A stretch of DNA of 60,000 nt from Bolinopsis microptera (taxonomy: Eukaryota > Ctenophora > Tentaculata > Lobata > Bolinopsidae): the NCBI RefSeq assembly GCF_026151205.1, contig NC_087082.1:17889401-17949400 (forward strand), given 5' to 3'. Position numbers and translations under genes: made by a program. Position 1 is the stretch's first letter, and every line of letters starts with the position of its first letter. A model generated the notes under the pieces. It worked only from the letters and a program-made list of their open reading frames with translations, did not search any database and was not told the origin of the DNA. Positions 1 to 8,633 of this stretch are shown here, piece by piece.

Positions 1-20
1 TTATTCAAAGCAGTTTCATC

Positions 21-780
21 TCATATCACGTCAGTCAACCCAAAATCAACCTCTAAAAGCTTTTCCCGTAGAACTCCGCCAGTGTATGCAACTGAATCGA
101 GGATTTGTAGTTTTTGCAAAATTTCTGATGGACTGATCGAAGAAGGAAACACGACTTCCGACTCATATTTTCTGTGTGGATTACAGAAAGAAATTCTATC
201 GCCATAAACTTCAGAAATAAAAGATTTAATGTGGTGCTTCTGAAACGAAATCCTTGGCCATTTTTCTGACAAATGTTCCCTCAGTTGACTAAGAGTGAGG
301 CCAAACTTGTCTCTAAGCATTTCATCAATCACTGGAATCAAGGTTTCACGTGAGCAGGCTGGCAAGTTAGTGGATTAACAAAGGTACTCTGTAACCCATG
401 CTAAGTGAATGGGGATTGGGGAAAGGCTTTATCATCGCTTAGATTTGATTGTCAACTGCACACAATAGAATGCTCACTAGTTTCATATCTCTCTTGTTAC
501 GGGCGTTCTCAAGGAGTTCCAGAGCTGTGTCATAGTTTAAAGAGTAAGACGTGAAGCATGCGCTCCTCTGACAAATTTCGCAGGTGAATGTTTCACGCTC
601 GTATTTTTTAAGATACTGTTGCATACATAAATGATGGGAGTAAATATCTGCTGCAAGCTAAGATTCGACAGAGTCTATATCAGCAAGCCGTGTGCCCCGA
701 TCATCGTTGAAAAATTTGACAGCATCCAGAAACAGTTCAACACGGGGTTGTTCACTCAATTTAAACTTGTCCACTTCTTA
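21..780 (-). pseudogene. Unrecognised exon-like coding fragments
   Basis: Three minus-strand coding-like blocks lie close together. The first (365-21) encodes about 114 residues with a Leu-rich helical stretch (LRDKFGLTLSQLREHLSEKW), and TTGCCAG just upstream of it could be a splice acceptor. The second (624-439) encodes about 60 residues with a CEIC..C cluster and ends at a stop. The third (about 770-665) reads DKFKLSEQPRVELFLDAVKF up to a stop. They may be decayed exons of one gene or of a multicopy element ORF. I do not recognise the family and found no confident splice chain, so no function is assigned. Confidence 0.3.
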
Positions 781-1256
781 TCTCCTATGAATTTCCCTTG
801 GACTCAATTTATACACTTTATTTTGCGACCTCTTTCCCGGTCCGTTAGAACCACAGAACCTGCAGAAAAAACAACTGTGAACATAAACATTCTACCTTAC
901 GCTTACATATAATACAGCGAAGTCAGTGTTCATGTTGTGAAAAATGTCGTGCCCCATAGCGTGGCGTTAGTTTAATTTAAAAAATCCTAAATAAATCTTA
1001 ATATAAATAAAACTCACTTTTCTCATTACGAGAAGAGGAAATCCGACTCCGTGTTGCGGGGGTATGGGTACTTTCAGGTTGATCGCTCCCAGAAGCTAAA
1101 CCCATAGGAATAACTAAGCTCTCTGAAGTAGGTACAATGTTAATGTTTAGCACGATATAGCATTTTTAGAATAAATAATCAACAAATTACAATCTGAAAC
1201 TTGTTGGTCACTGATCCCGAAATCCGAATAGGACCAGATTGAGGGAATCCTTGTTA

Positions 1257-1511
1257 AATTGCTACTGACCTTCTTCGCGCTTTCTTTTCCTTGTAGCTTC
1301 CTTTAGTTTGCGCTTCAAGGTGAACGATTTATAGCATTATTATTGTCCATGTGATACAATACAGGAACTCCCAGGGTCTCAGCTTTAGAAAATCGGTCAA
1401 GAACCATCTGCTCACTCTGAATTTCAGCAGCCTGATGTTATGATTAATGAAGTTTGATGAAATAAGTTTTGCAGCAACGTCATGTAAGTCCTCACTTATT
1501 TTAGCAAACAA
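1257..1511 (-). pseudogene. Decayed coding fragment, family unknown
   Basis: On the minus strand one frame reads EIQSEQMVLDRFSKAETLGV and continues to VLYHMDNNNAIN. After a frame change a basic Lys/Arg tail (KLKEATRKRKREE) follows, next to a donor-like AG|GTCAGT. The composition is protein-like but the frame is interrupted. It may belong with the fragments at 21-780. The stretch between them (913-1256) shows nothing else I can name. Confidence is low. Confidence 0.25.
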
Positions 1512-1554
1512 AAATAAAATACATTTATTATTACAAAATATAGCGAAATTATAC

Positions 1555-3013
1555 CTCTTTGATGGATGAGATCATACCTTGAGAGCAGATATTTCTGTGT
1601 AAAGATAGGCGATACTATCTCGTCTCTGCTTGAACTCCTCTTTGGAGTCCCTCAGGGATCCCTTCTAGGGCCCATCTTGTTCATACTCTACATTAAAGAC
1701 CTTCAGAACATTGCTGCCAAATTTGGACTAGACATCCAGCTATATGCGGATGACTCTCAGTTATACATATCTTTTCATCCAAGCTTCCCAAGCGAACTTG
1801 CAGATGTCAAAGATCGGATCTAAATAGATGTCTCTCGGAAATCAAGCATTGGATGGTTGGAAACTTTATGAAACTCAATGAGTCGAAGACAGAACTACTT
1901 GTCCTAGGCAAATCAAAAGTTCTTAAAGACTGCAAAATGGAGGTGACGGTTCAGTTCGGAAACTCAACTATCACTCCAACTGAATGTAGAGGTGACAGCT
2001 GGAAGAGTCTTGGAGTAAAGTTTGATAAGTCTCTTACCATGGAAAGACAAATTAATAGTGTCAAACAGAAATGCAGCTGGACAATGATGAATCTAAGGAC
2101 GATTGGGCGCTACCTGGATGAAGGATTGAAACTCATGATGGCAACACAGCTTGTAATATCAAAGCTCGACTACTGTAATTCTCTTAACATGAACCTACCA
2201 AAGACACGACTAAACAAGCTAAGATCAACCCTCAATGGTGCCATACGGTTCATCTACAATATCAAAGACCGATCAAAAGACCTACTTCCCTACTACAAGA
2301 GAGCACATATCCTTCCTCTTGACCAAAGGATTTTCTTTAAAGTCTGCCTGTTAACTTATAAAGCTGTGCATGGGATTGCACCGGCCTACATACAGAACCT
2401 TGTAGTGATTGAAAACCCATTGACAACAGCTAGTACAAGATCAAAAGTAGAAGGAGATTGTTATAGACTAAAGACTCCTAAAACTACAAATAGTAGGATT
2501 GATCAACGTCGATTCACCAACTACGCACCAACTGCATGGAACTCACTTCCCTGGGAGATACGATCACTACGCAACGAAGACAGTTTCAAAAGTAGCCTTA
2601 AACATTATTTATATGACCGTATGTGATTAGTGCTGTTTTTTCTTTGTTCTTATGATTTGTTGGAGGGTGTACCTTTATTTATTAGTGCAAAGTGTATTAA
2701 TATATTAATAAACCTTCCTATGATTCCTATAAGTATATTATGTTACTTTTGAAGTGTTTTCTGGTGGTTTATTGTTAATCGTAGTGTGGTATATATCAAT
2801 AAATCTTCCTATGATTACCATATGATATATTTATAGTTTTAATTTTCCTGAACAGATTTGTTTTTGAGATGATTTAGTTGTTTGTTGCTGGATATTTTCA
2901 CCTCACCCTTTAGAACAGCTCTGACATGGTTAGTACCTGACACTTGTGTCAGTTGCTAACCATATGGGCGGTATCCGTATACAAGCACATTATTTCATTT
3001 CATTTCATTTCAT
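1555..3013 (+). pseudogene. 5'-truncated CR1/L2-type LINE, reverse transcriptase 3' half
   Basis: This is the C-terminal part of a non-LTR reverse transcriptase. The first block (1566-1823) carries the RT signatures VPQGSLLGP and LYADDSQLYI, the catalytic YADD box. A frame change near 1820-1850 leads to a second block (1853-2626) with the usual downstream thumb and C-terminal region (KLNESKTELLVLGKSK, then LDYCNSLNMNLP, then APTAWNSLPWEIRS). The endonuclease and N-terminal RT are absent, so the copy is 5'-truncated. The noncoding tail runs to an (ATTTC)n microsatellite at about 2993-3013, a typical 3' end for L2/CR1-group LINEs. The frameshift makes it a dead copy. Confidence 0.8.
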
Positions 3014-3028
3014 AGTGTAAAACAGGAT

Positions 3029-3204
3029 TGACCTGATCGTTTTCATAACTTCGCTTTACAATTTGTACCACAATAAAACTAGCACTGCCATGGGGTTCAA
3101 AAAGGGTCATTGTGAGCCTCCAGCGTAATGGTCTTAAGTCTCTGCCCCATGCGGTGCCTGTCAGCATCAGCTAACAGAATTGCCCTAACATAACGATCAG
3201 GTCA
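3029..3204. mobile_element. Small TIR element (MITE-like), copy 1
   Basis: A 176-bp segment bounded by perfect 13-bp terminal inverted repeats, TGACCTGATCGTT at 3029-3041 and AACGATCAGGTCA at 3192-3204. A close second copy lies at 36175-36341. Similarity between the copies extends past both inverted repeats (about 3014-3290 against 36158-36412), so the mobile unit may be larger and the repeats internal. It has no coding capacity. It sits just beyond the LINE (ATTTC)n tail. Confidence 0.7.
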
Positions 3205-3290
3205 CAAATTAGGTCCCTATAATGATTTAATATTGTTGAATAAAGAGATTTTAATATAATATTTGTTTTATATTTGTTTTATTCTGAATT

Positions 3291-3399
3291 GTACTGGTGC
3301 TCTGCTGTTCATAAGAGTTCAATGGTGCTCTACTGTTCATAGGATAGTACATCATGAACAGTAGAGCACCAGTACACTCCTATGAACAGTAGCACCACG
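3291..3399. repeat. Quasi-palindrome built from four copies of one motif
   Basis: The motif TGGTGCTCTACTGTTCAT occurs twice in direct orientation (3291-3312 and 3323-3344) and twice inverted (3354-3375 and 3378-3399). The outer arm pairs 21 of 22 bases with its partner. The fourth copy lacks 2 nt. The whole could fold into a cruciform or hairpin. It has no coding capacity, and no target duplication was identified. Confidence 0.75.
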
Positions 3400-3757
3400 A
3401 TTAGGAATTTGTAATGTGCTTTTGTCTTTGGTCACTTTTTTTAGTTATCCAGTATTTCTCATATTTATGAATAAGCTCAGTGAGATGCGAGAGAAAATTA
3501 ATGCGATGGAAAATTAATCATGCGTGGTGTAAGTATAGGCGATGTTATTTCTACCTAAATTTGTTCAGTGCTTTATAGATACTCGCCGAGGACGCTGAAA
3601 TGTATCATCGATGTAATTTAAGGATGCATATTTATTGATATTTCGATAACAAATTCCAGAATAGCTGGCCCAGTTAGTGCTTCGTTTTACTTTATAGCAG
3701 AAAGCCCGTCCACCGGATGCTATATATCGGTTAATAATAGATGTGGATACTGGCGGG

Positions 3758-3880
3758 GAGGTGATCATTTAATTGTTTGTTTACATTAATAGTGAGCACA
3801 TGTTCGGCAGGCTGAGGAGGTGATCATTGTTTGTTTACATTTTAGGTCGAGCACATGTTCGGCAGGCTGAGGAGGTGATA
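3758..3880. repeat. Short direct repeats (about 55-59 bp period)
   Basis: GAGGTGATCAT followed by TTGTTTGTTTACATT and GAGCACATGTTCGGCAGGCT occurs twice in tandem. A third start of the unit lies at 3872. The block just upstream (about 3732-3765) shares some 32 bp, inverted, with 15885-15925. There is no gene here. The rest of 3400-4080 shows nothing I can name. Confidence 0.6.
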
Positions 3881-4079
3881 ATATAATAATTATAACTCGT
3901 GCAAGTCCGAAATGGGCCGTGTGCTGCTTCTTGGAAGTACATATGACAGTGCATATCAGCACACTGTTGGCTTTCTTAGAGACCTGATGAGTACCAAGCG
4001 GAAATCATGATTGCCTGGTAAGCAAGTTCACACTCATTCCGAATGGCGGTAGACTATTACAGCTACACTGCAGCTTACA

Positions 4080-4240
4080 CTGTAGTGGGAATCGCGTCAC
4101 TGATATCCTCCGAGCATAATTACCAGGATAAATCCTGTACCAATCACAGCTTGGTGACCTGGCCTGCCTGCCTCAGACGGGGTTTGAACCCCGGTCTTCC
4201 GCTTGGGAGGCGAGTGAAATACCACTATACCACCCGGCCG
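4080..4240 (-). mobile_element. tRNA-Gly-derived SINE
   Basis: Reading the minus strand from about 4240, the sequence resembles the 5' half of a tRNA-Gly. An A-box-like TGGTATAGTGG lies at 4231-4221 and a B-box-like GGTTCAAACCC at 4190-4180. A CTCCCAA anticodon loop would give CCC. The 3' acceptor strand does not pair with the 5' strand, and the T stem needs a 6-nt loop, so this is not a functional tRNA. The sequence below it (about 4080-4170) is unrelated to tRNA and probably the SINE body. The distal end was not located. Confidence 0.6.
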
Positions 4241-4380
4241 ACAAAAAAAGGAGGTGATACATATTTTGTATTATAGAAGGCTTGTAACACTTGTAACGCT
4301 TTCTTGTTACCCCCCTTTGAGGGCCCCGAATTATTTTCTGAACGAAAGCTCAAAAATAACCGAGAAATCGACCTTCTTAT

Positions 4381-4780
4381 TAACTCATTTTGATGACCGT
4401 TTCTAACCTAAAATTGCACGAAAAATCGATTTAGCTAGGTTTCAGAACCTAGAGACACTTCCTTATCCCTCAAAATCGATGTTTTATAGTTTAGAATGCG
4501 AGCAACAAGCAACATATATTTTGATCCTTCGGTTCTACAGCTCTTGACCTAGGGCTGAAACCGAAAGATCGAGGCAATCCTCACCTTAACTGATCGAACT
4601 TGAGCGAAGAGCAGAGTACGACAAAACACAGCAGGTAAGCAACTCATTTTGGTGACTGTTCCTCACCTGTACAACGTTGCACGAGAAATCGATTTAAGTT
4701 GGTTTTACAGCCCAATAACGCTTCCTTATTCCTCAAAATTGTTGTGTTACTCAAACAAAGAACATGTTGATTCTGCAACG
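4381..4780. repeat. Diverged direct repeat pair upstream of the Gypsy LTR
   Basis: About 135 bp at 4381-4515 recurs, diverged, at about 4637-4770. Both copies have AACTCATTTTG, GAAATCGATTTA or near variants, and CTTCCTTATxCCTCAAAAT in the same order. Small ORFs overlapping 4649-5262 have no recognisable content and look fortuitous. Nothing else is seen between 4241 and 5155. Confidence 0.55.
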
Positions 4781-5155
4781 AAAGAACAAGGAGATCGTCT
4801 CGTTAACAACTCGAACAGGTTCTATCACAATTTTCAGAGCAGAGCACGATATAGCAAAAGTCAAAAGAAACACAATAAAGGTAGGTAACCAACACCATAA
4901 TATAACAATCATAATAACAACTGAATTATATTTATTCGGACGACGGGCAGCCCTGATGTGCTCCATGATCCCGACCAATTGTAATAGAGGTGTTCTGTCA
5001 CGTGACGCTGATCTGTCCAATCACAAACAGGAAGAGTGAGCAGAGGGACATTATATCTTATGTTTACCTTTCTTATCTGTATTTGACCCTTTGTTCACAT
5101 TTTTATCTCTACCACAGCTTGGCAATTTCAAGGTGCTCCTATCTGCAGACAGCAC

Positions 5156-5288
5156 TGTCAGCCTATTTTATATGCTGTTATCTAACGACATCCCCCTTTA
5201 GGTTATTCTATGTAATACAGTTCATTGTAAGTTGTTCCTCATTCATTACCTGGTTTCATTGAATAAGTACACTTACAAGAACCTCACA
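5156..5288 (+). repeat. Gypsy 5' LTR
   Basis: A 133-bp long terminal repeat, TG...CA bounded, preceded by the target duplication GCAC. It matches 15388-15520 over its whole length by eye. I could not identify a convincing tRNA primer-binding site in the bases just after it. Confidence 0.9.
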
Positions 5289-5338
5289 TAATAACCTCAA
5301 ATTATTTTGTAACATCTATCCTATAGAAGTGTTGAGAT

Positions 5339-6343
5339 ATGGCACCAGTCAACGTTATTCCAGCGCTGATGCCGGGTCAGTCTATTCAAGATTGGGGAAG
5401 ACTGTTTAAGCGAGCAACGGCACTATTTGCATCAGAGAAACAGAAAATTGACTCTCTTCCGGTTTACGTTTGCAGAAATGAAGGAGAAGTGGAGATCGCA
5501 TTACTGGTTGTAGAAGAAAATACTGATGATGATCTAGATAAAGCACTCAAAAGGTTGAGCGAGCTTGTGGATGGTAAACCATCACGGGTTCTAGCGGCTC
5601 AAAAGTTCTTTGATTGTCCTGTTACTGGGGAGCTCAAGACTACATTCTTCATCTTGAAGAAATTAGGGAAAGAAGCAGTATTTTCAAATGATGTTGTACT
5701 GCTGAGATTCTTAAGTCTCATACCCTCAGGAGTTAAGTTTCATGAAGATAACAAGGCAAAGATAAAAGCGGATATGACGGATGCGGAATTACTGGAAATG
5801 TTTGCGTTGCTACAGCCACAGCTAGACAAAACCCAAAACCATACTAAGCAGGAGTTGCAGATTAACATAAAGCAAGAGAAAGAGGACGGTTTCGTCTTCG
5901 CAGCAGATTTGGAAGAGAATCAGAGACCTACAGACTACACCGGAGAGTTAGATGCCTTGAAAGGTGAATTGGACTCCATTAAGCACTACCTGTTAGACCA
6001 GCATGAAGAGAACTGGACAGAGGAAAGAGAATGGGATGAAACTGAAGAGGTGTATTATGGAACAGAGAACAGGCAAAGAAGCACAAGAAGATGCTATACA
6101 TGTGACAGGCAAGGTCACATTGCCACTCAATGTTTTAAACGTAAATGCAAGGCATGTGGTAAGCTGGGTCACAGTACTCATGAATGTGAGAAGAAGAAGT
6201 CAGGAGGATACTCAGGAGGATACTCAGGATCAGGAGGATACTCGAGAGGATCCTCAAGCTCAATGGGACACCCAGAGGGGCAGTCTAGAGGAAACAAACA
6301 ACGTCCGCAGCAGAAAGACAATGGGAGAAGAGCAAACTTATGA
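5339..6343 (+). CDS. gag: Gypsy Gag with two CCHC zinc knuckles
   Basis: A 334-residue ORF starting with ATG 51 bp after the 5' LTR. The N-terminal two thirds is a capsid-like, mostly helical region without clear motifs. Residues about 252-265 (CYTCDRQGHIATQC) and 271-284 (CKACGKLGHSTHEC) are paired CX2CX4HX4C zinc knuckles, as expected for nucleocapsid RNA binding. The C-terminus is Gly/Ser/Arg-rich. The ORF is intact and closes with a single TGA at 6341-6343, and pol follows in the same frame. Gag should form the particle that packages the element RNA. Confidence 0.92.
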   Translation: MAPVNVIPALMPGQSIQDWGRLFKRATALFASEKQKIDSLPVYVCRNEGEVEIALLVVEENTDDDLDKALKRLSELVDGKPSRVLAAQKFFDCPVTGELKTTFFILKKLGKEAVFSNDVVLLRFLSLIPSGVKFHEDNKAKIKADMTDAELLEMFALLQPQLDKTQNHTKQELQINIKQEKEDGFVFAADLEENQRPTDYTGELDALKGELDSIKHYLLDQHEENWTEEREWDETEEVYYGTENRQRSTRRCYTCDRQGHIATQCFKRKCKACGKLGHSTHECEKKKSGGYSGGYSGSGGYSRGSSSSMGHPEGQSRGNKQRPQQKDNGRRANL

Positions 6344-6347
6344 CTAG
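6341..6347 (+). promoter_or_regulatory. Probable stop-codon readthrough site (UGA CUAG) between gag and pol
   Basis: The gag stop TGA is followed directly by CTAG, and the reading frame stays open through protease and RT (6344 onward, same frame as 5339). UGA-CUA(G) is an established context for efficient eukaryotic stop readthrough, used by several RNA viruses and some cellular mRNAs. Pol has no start codon of its own near its beginning. I infer Gag-Pol synthesis by readthrough rather than by frameshifting. Confidence 0.75.
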
Positions 6348-7733
6348 ACGGACAGATTCAGTACAATGGTAAAATAGTTGCAGCGAGAATACTCCTGGAT
6401 AGTGGAGCAAACACATCTCTCATCAGTGCTGAATTGCTTCCTGAACTAGAAGATAAAATTAAAGATGGGGGCTCTATTAATGGGATTGGTGGTAAGCAGA
6501 AAACAGGGGACCCAGTGCAGTGTGATGTGATGTTTCACTCGGGATGGACCCAGACTCACTGGATGAAACCTACATTCTTACCCGCCCAGCCGGACTTGGT
6601 TATCCTTGGTACGGACTTTATGCAGAAGTTTGGGAAGACCGGATTTGATTGGGAAAAGGGTCGCGTTAAGCTGGGCGAACAGTGGGTATACTGCCTACTC
6701 AGCGAGGACAAACAACCTACATACAACATCAACCCTGAGCTTTCTAATGAAGAAGTAGGTAATCTTAAAAATGTGGTAGATGAATTCAAAAATGTTTTTG
6801 CATCTAACCCCAAAGCCCCTCGCAAATACAAGGGTCCTCAACACTATATTGTAAGCGAAACTAATAGAGTTAGCTTTGATAAGCCCAGGAGAGTCCCTGA
6901 AAAATGGATGGGACACATCAACCGCCAAATTGACGAAATGTTAGAGAATGGGATCATTGAACCGTCTGCATCGCCATACAACAGCAATGTAATCATAGTT
7001 GATAAAAAAGATGGGGATAAACGCTTTGTAATTGATTATCGTTCATTAAATAAGGGCACTATTAAAGACTCGTATCCTTTACCTAACATAGACGAGCTTA
7101 TAGACAAATGCCAAGGCGCAAAATACTTTACGCAACTTGACCTTGCGGCTGGTTACTGGTGTGTGCCTATCGCTGAAGAAGATAGACATAAAACAGCATT
7201 TAGCGTGCCGCGTGGTAAATACCAATGTTTAAGAATGGCATTTGGACTCAAAAACTCAGGTCCTACTTTTCAGAGGAATATGGATGCTATTGTGAAGAGT
7301 GCTAAGAAGAACATGACTAAGGAGCAGACTCAAAATGGTTCTGGATTGGACGATTACTATGACAACCTGATACTATTCTCCAGGAATCTGGAAGATCATG
7401 TGAGTATGCTTAAGATCGTCATGAATGAATTGAGGAAAATGAACATGTCACTCAGAGTTGACAAATGCGAATTTGGCTACACTAAGATTGACTTCTTGGG
7501 ATTTGTTATTGACGGAGTTAGTGTGGGTCCTTCTGAAGCTAATATAGATAAAGTCAAGCAGTTCCCTAAACCTAAAAACAAGAAAGAAATCCAACGATTT
7601 CTGGGGTTAGCTAATTTCAACAGAAGATTCATCAAGAATTATTCCACACTAGCTAAACCATTAACCTCCCTTGTTTCAGAGAAAGTGCAATTCGAGTGGG
7701 GTGCAACTCAAGAGGAAGCTTTCACAGTGTTAA
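6344..7733 (+). CDS. pol: Gypsy Pol, protease and reverse transcriptase (truncated)
   Basis: In frame with gag after one UGA. The aspartic protease has the LLDSGANTS active-site motif (6392-6418). The reverse transcriptase follows with FVIDYRSLN, FTQLDLAAGY, LRMAFGLKNSGPTFQ and FLGFVIDG, the usual Ty3/Gypsy blocks. The catalytic box reads YYDN instead of YxDD, a change of the second Asp to Asn that should cripple polymerisation. The frame runs through IQRFLGLANFNRRFI into the start of the RNase H tether, then into a G20 tract where a foldback element is inserted. RNase H and the integrase core are absent. Confidence 0.9.
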
Positions 7734-8633
7734 GGGGGGGGGGGGGGGGGGGGTGGTTCACCCTGATTTTTTTGTGAAACTTGGTTTCGAGATAGCAGTT
7801 GACCAACAAATTAAGACTGGTGACCGAACTTTTGAGGGGGTCCCCGACCCCAACCGCCAAACGGTGCCCGTGGGGCAGCCACGCCCATATTTGGTCCAAA
7901 TTAGGCCCAATTTAGCCAAATACCCCGAACATGCCCAAAACCCAGATTTTATGTGCTCTACTTGTAGCTAGTGGTCCCCTGAACAAGTATATGAATTTTC
8001 ATCAAGATTGGGCAAAAAATGAATGAGTTATGAGCCAAAAACCATATGACCATATTTGGGCATACGTACCAAATTTGATCGATTTTGGCCCATAAATTGG
8101 TCAAATATCAATATTTTTGAATGAAACCAACTTTATATGAAAGGTAAGCTTATACTACACATTCTCTATGATTATCAGCTCAGTATCTACCTAACAGTGG
8201 ATTCTGTGTTCAAATTTTTTTTTTTATTAAATACTTTTCAAATTTTACAGAGTACAGCAATAGATGAATATAAAATAGAATCGTTCAAAATATCGCCCCC
8301 ATCTGTAAAATATGATGGGCACCCAAACACGGTAAACACATAGTGAACTATGTCCGCAGTAACTTGGACCCATTACATCGAATTAATCTAAATCCAAAAA
8401 TTTATGAAAAACTATTTAATAACAAACAAATCCATGGTGAATAACTGTGGATATATAGTCAAAAATGGTATTTCAATACGTCAAATTCCAGATACATTAG
8501 ATACAGGTCTGATATGGTCATTAATGTGTGAGGTGTGCGGGTGAAGTGTGATATGATGTTGAAAGTATAGGAAGGTAGATAAAAAAATTAATAAAACAAA
8601 AATAATAATAATATGGGGAGCAAAGAGACTAGG

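Noticed and set aside
631-912. Plus-strand 93-codon ORF
   Set aside because: The opposite strand has the more protein-like reading (DKFKLSEQPRVELFLDAVKF); this is likely its shadow.
4170-4240. Possible tRNA-Gly(CCC) gene
   Set aside because: A and B boxes and an anticodon loop are visible on the minus strand, but the acceptor strands do not pair and the T loop is one base short. Called a tRNA-derived SINE instead.
7690-7971. ORFs running through the G20 tract and beyond
   Set aside because: The poly-Gly stretch is a read-through of a homopolymer at an insertion border, and the downstream peptide repeats in another foldback copy as noncoding arm sequence.
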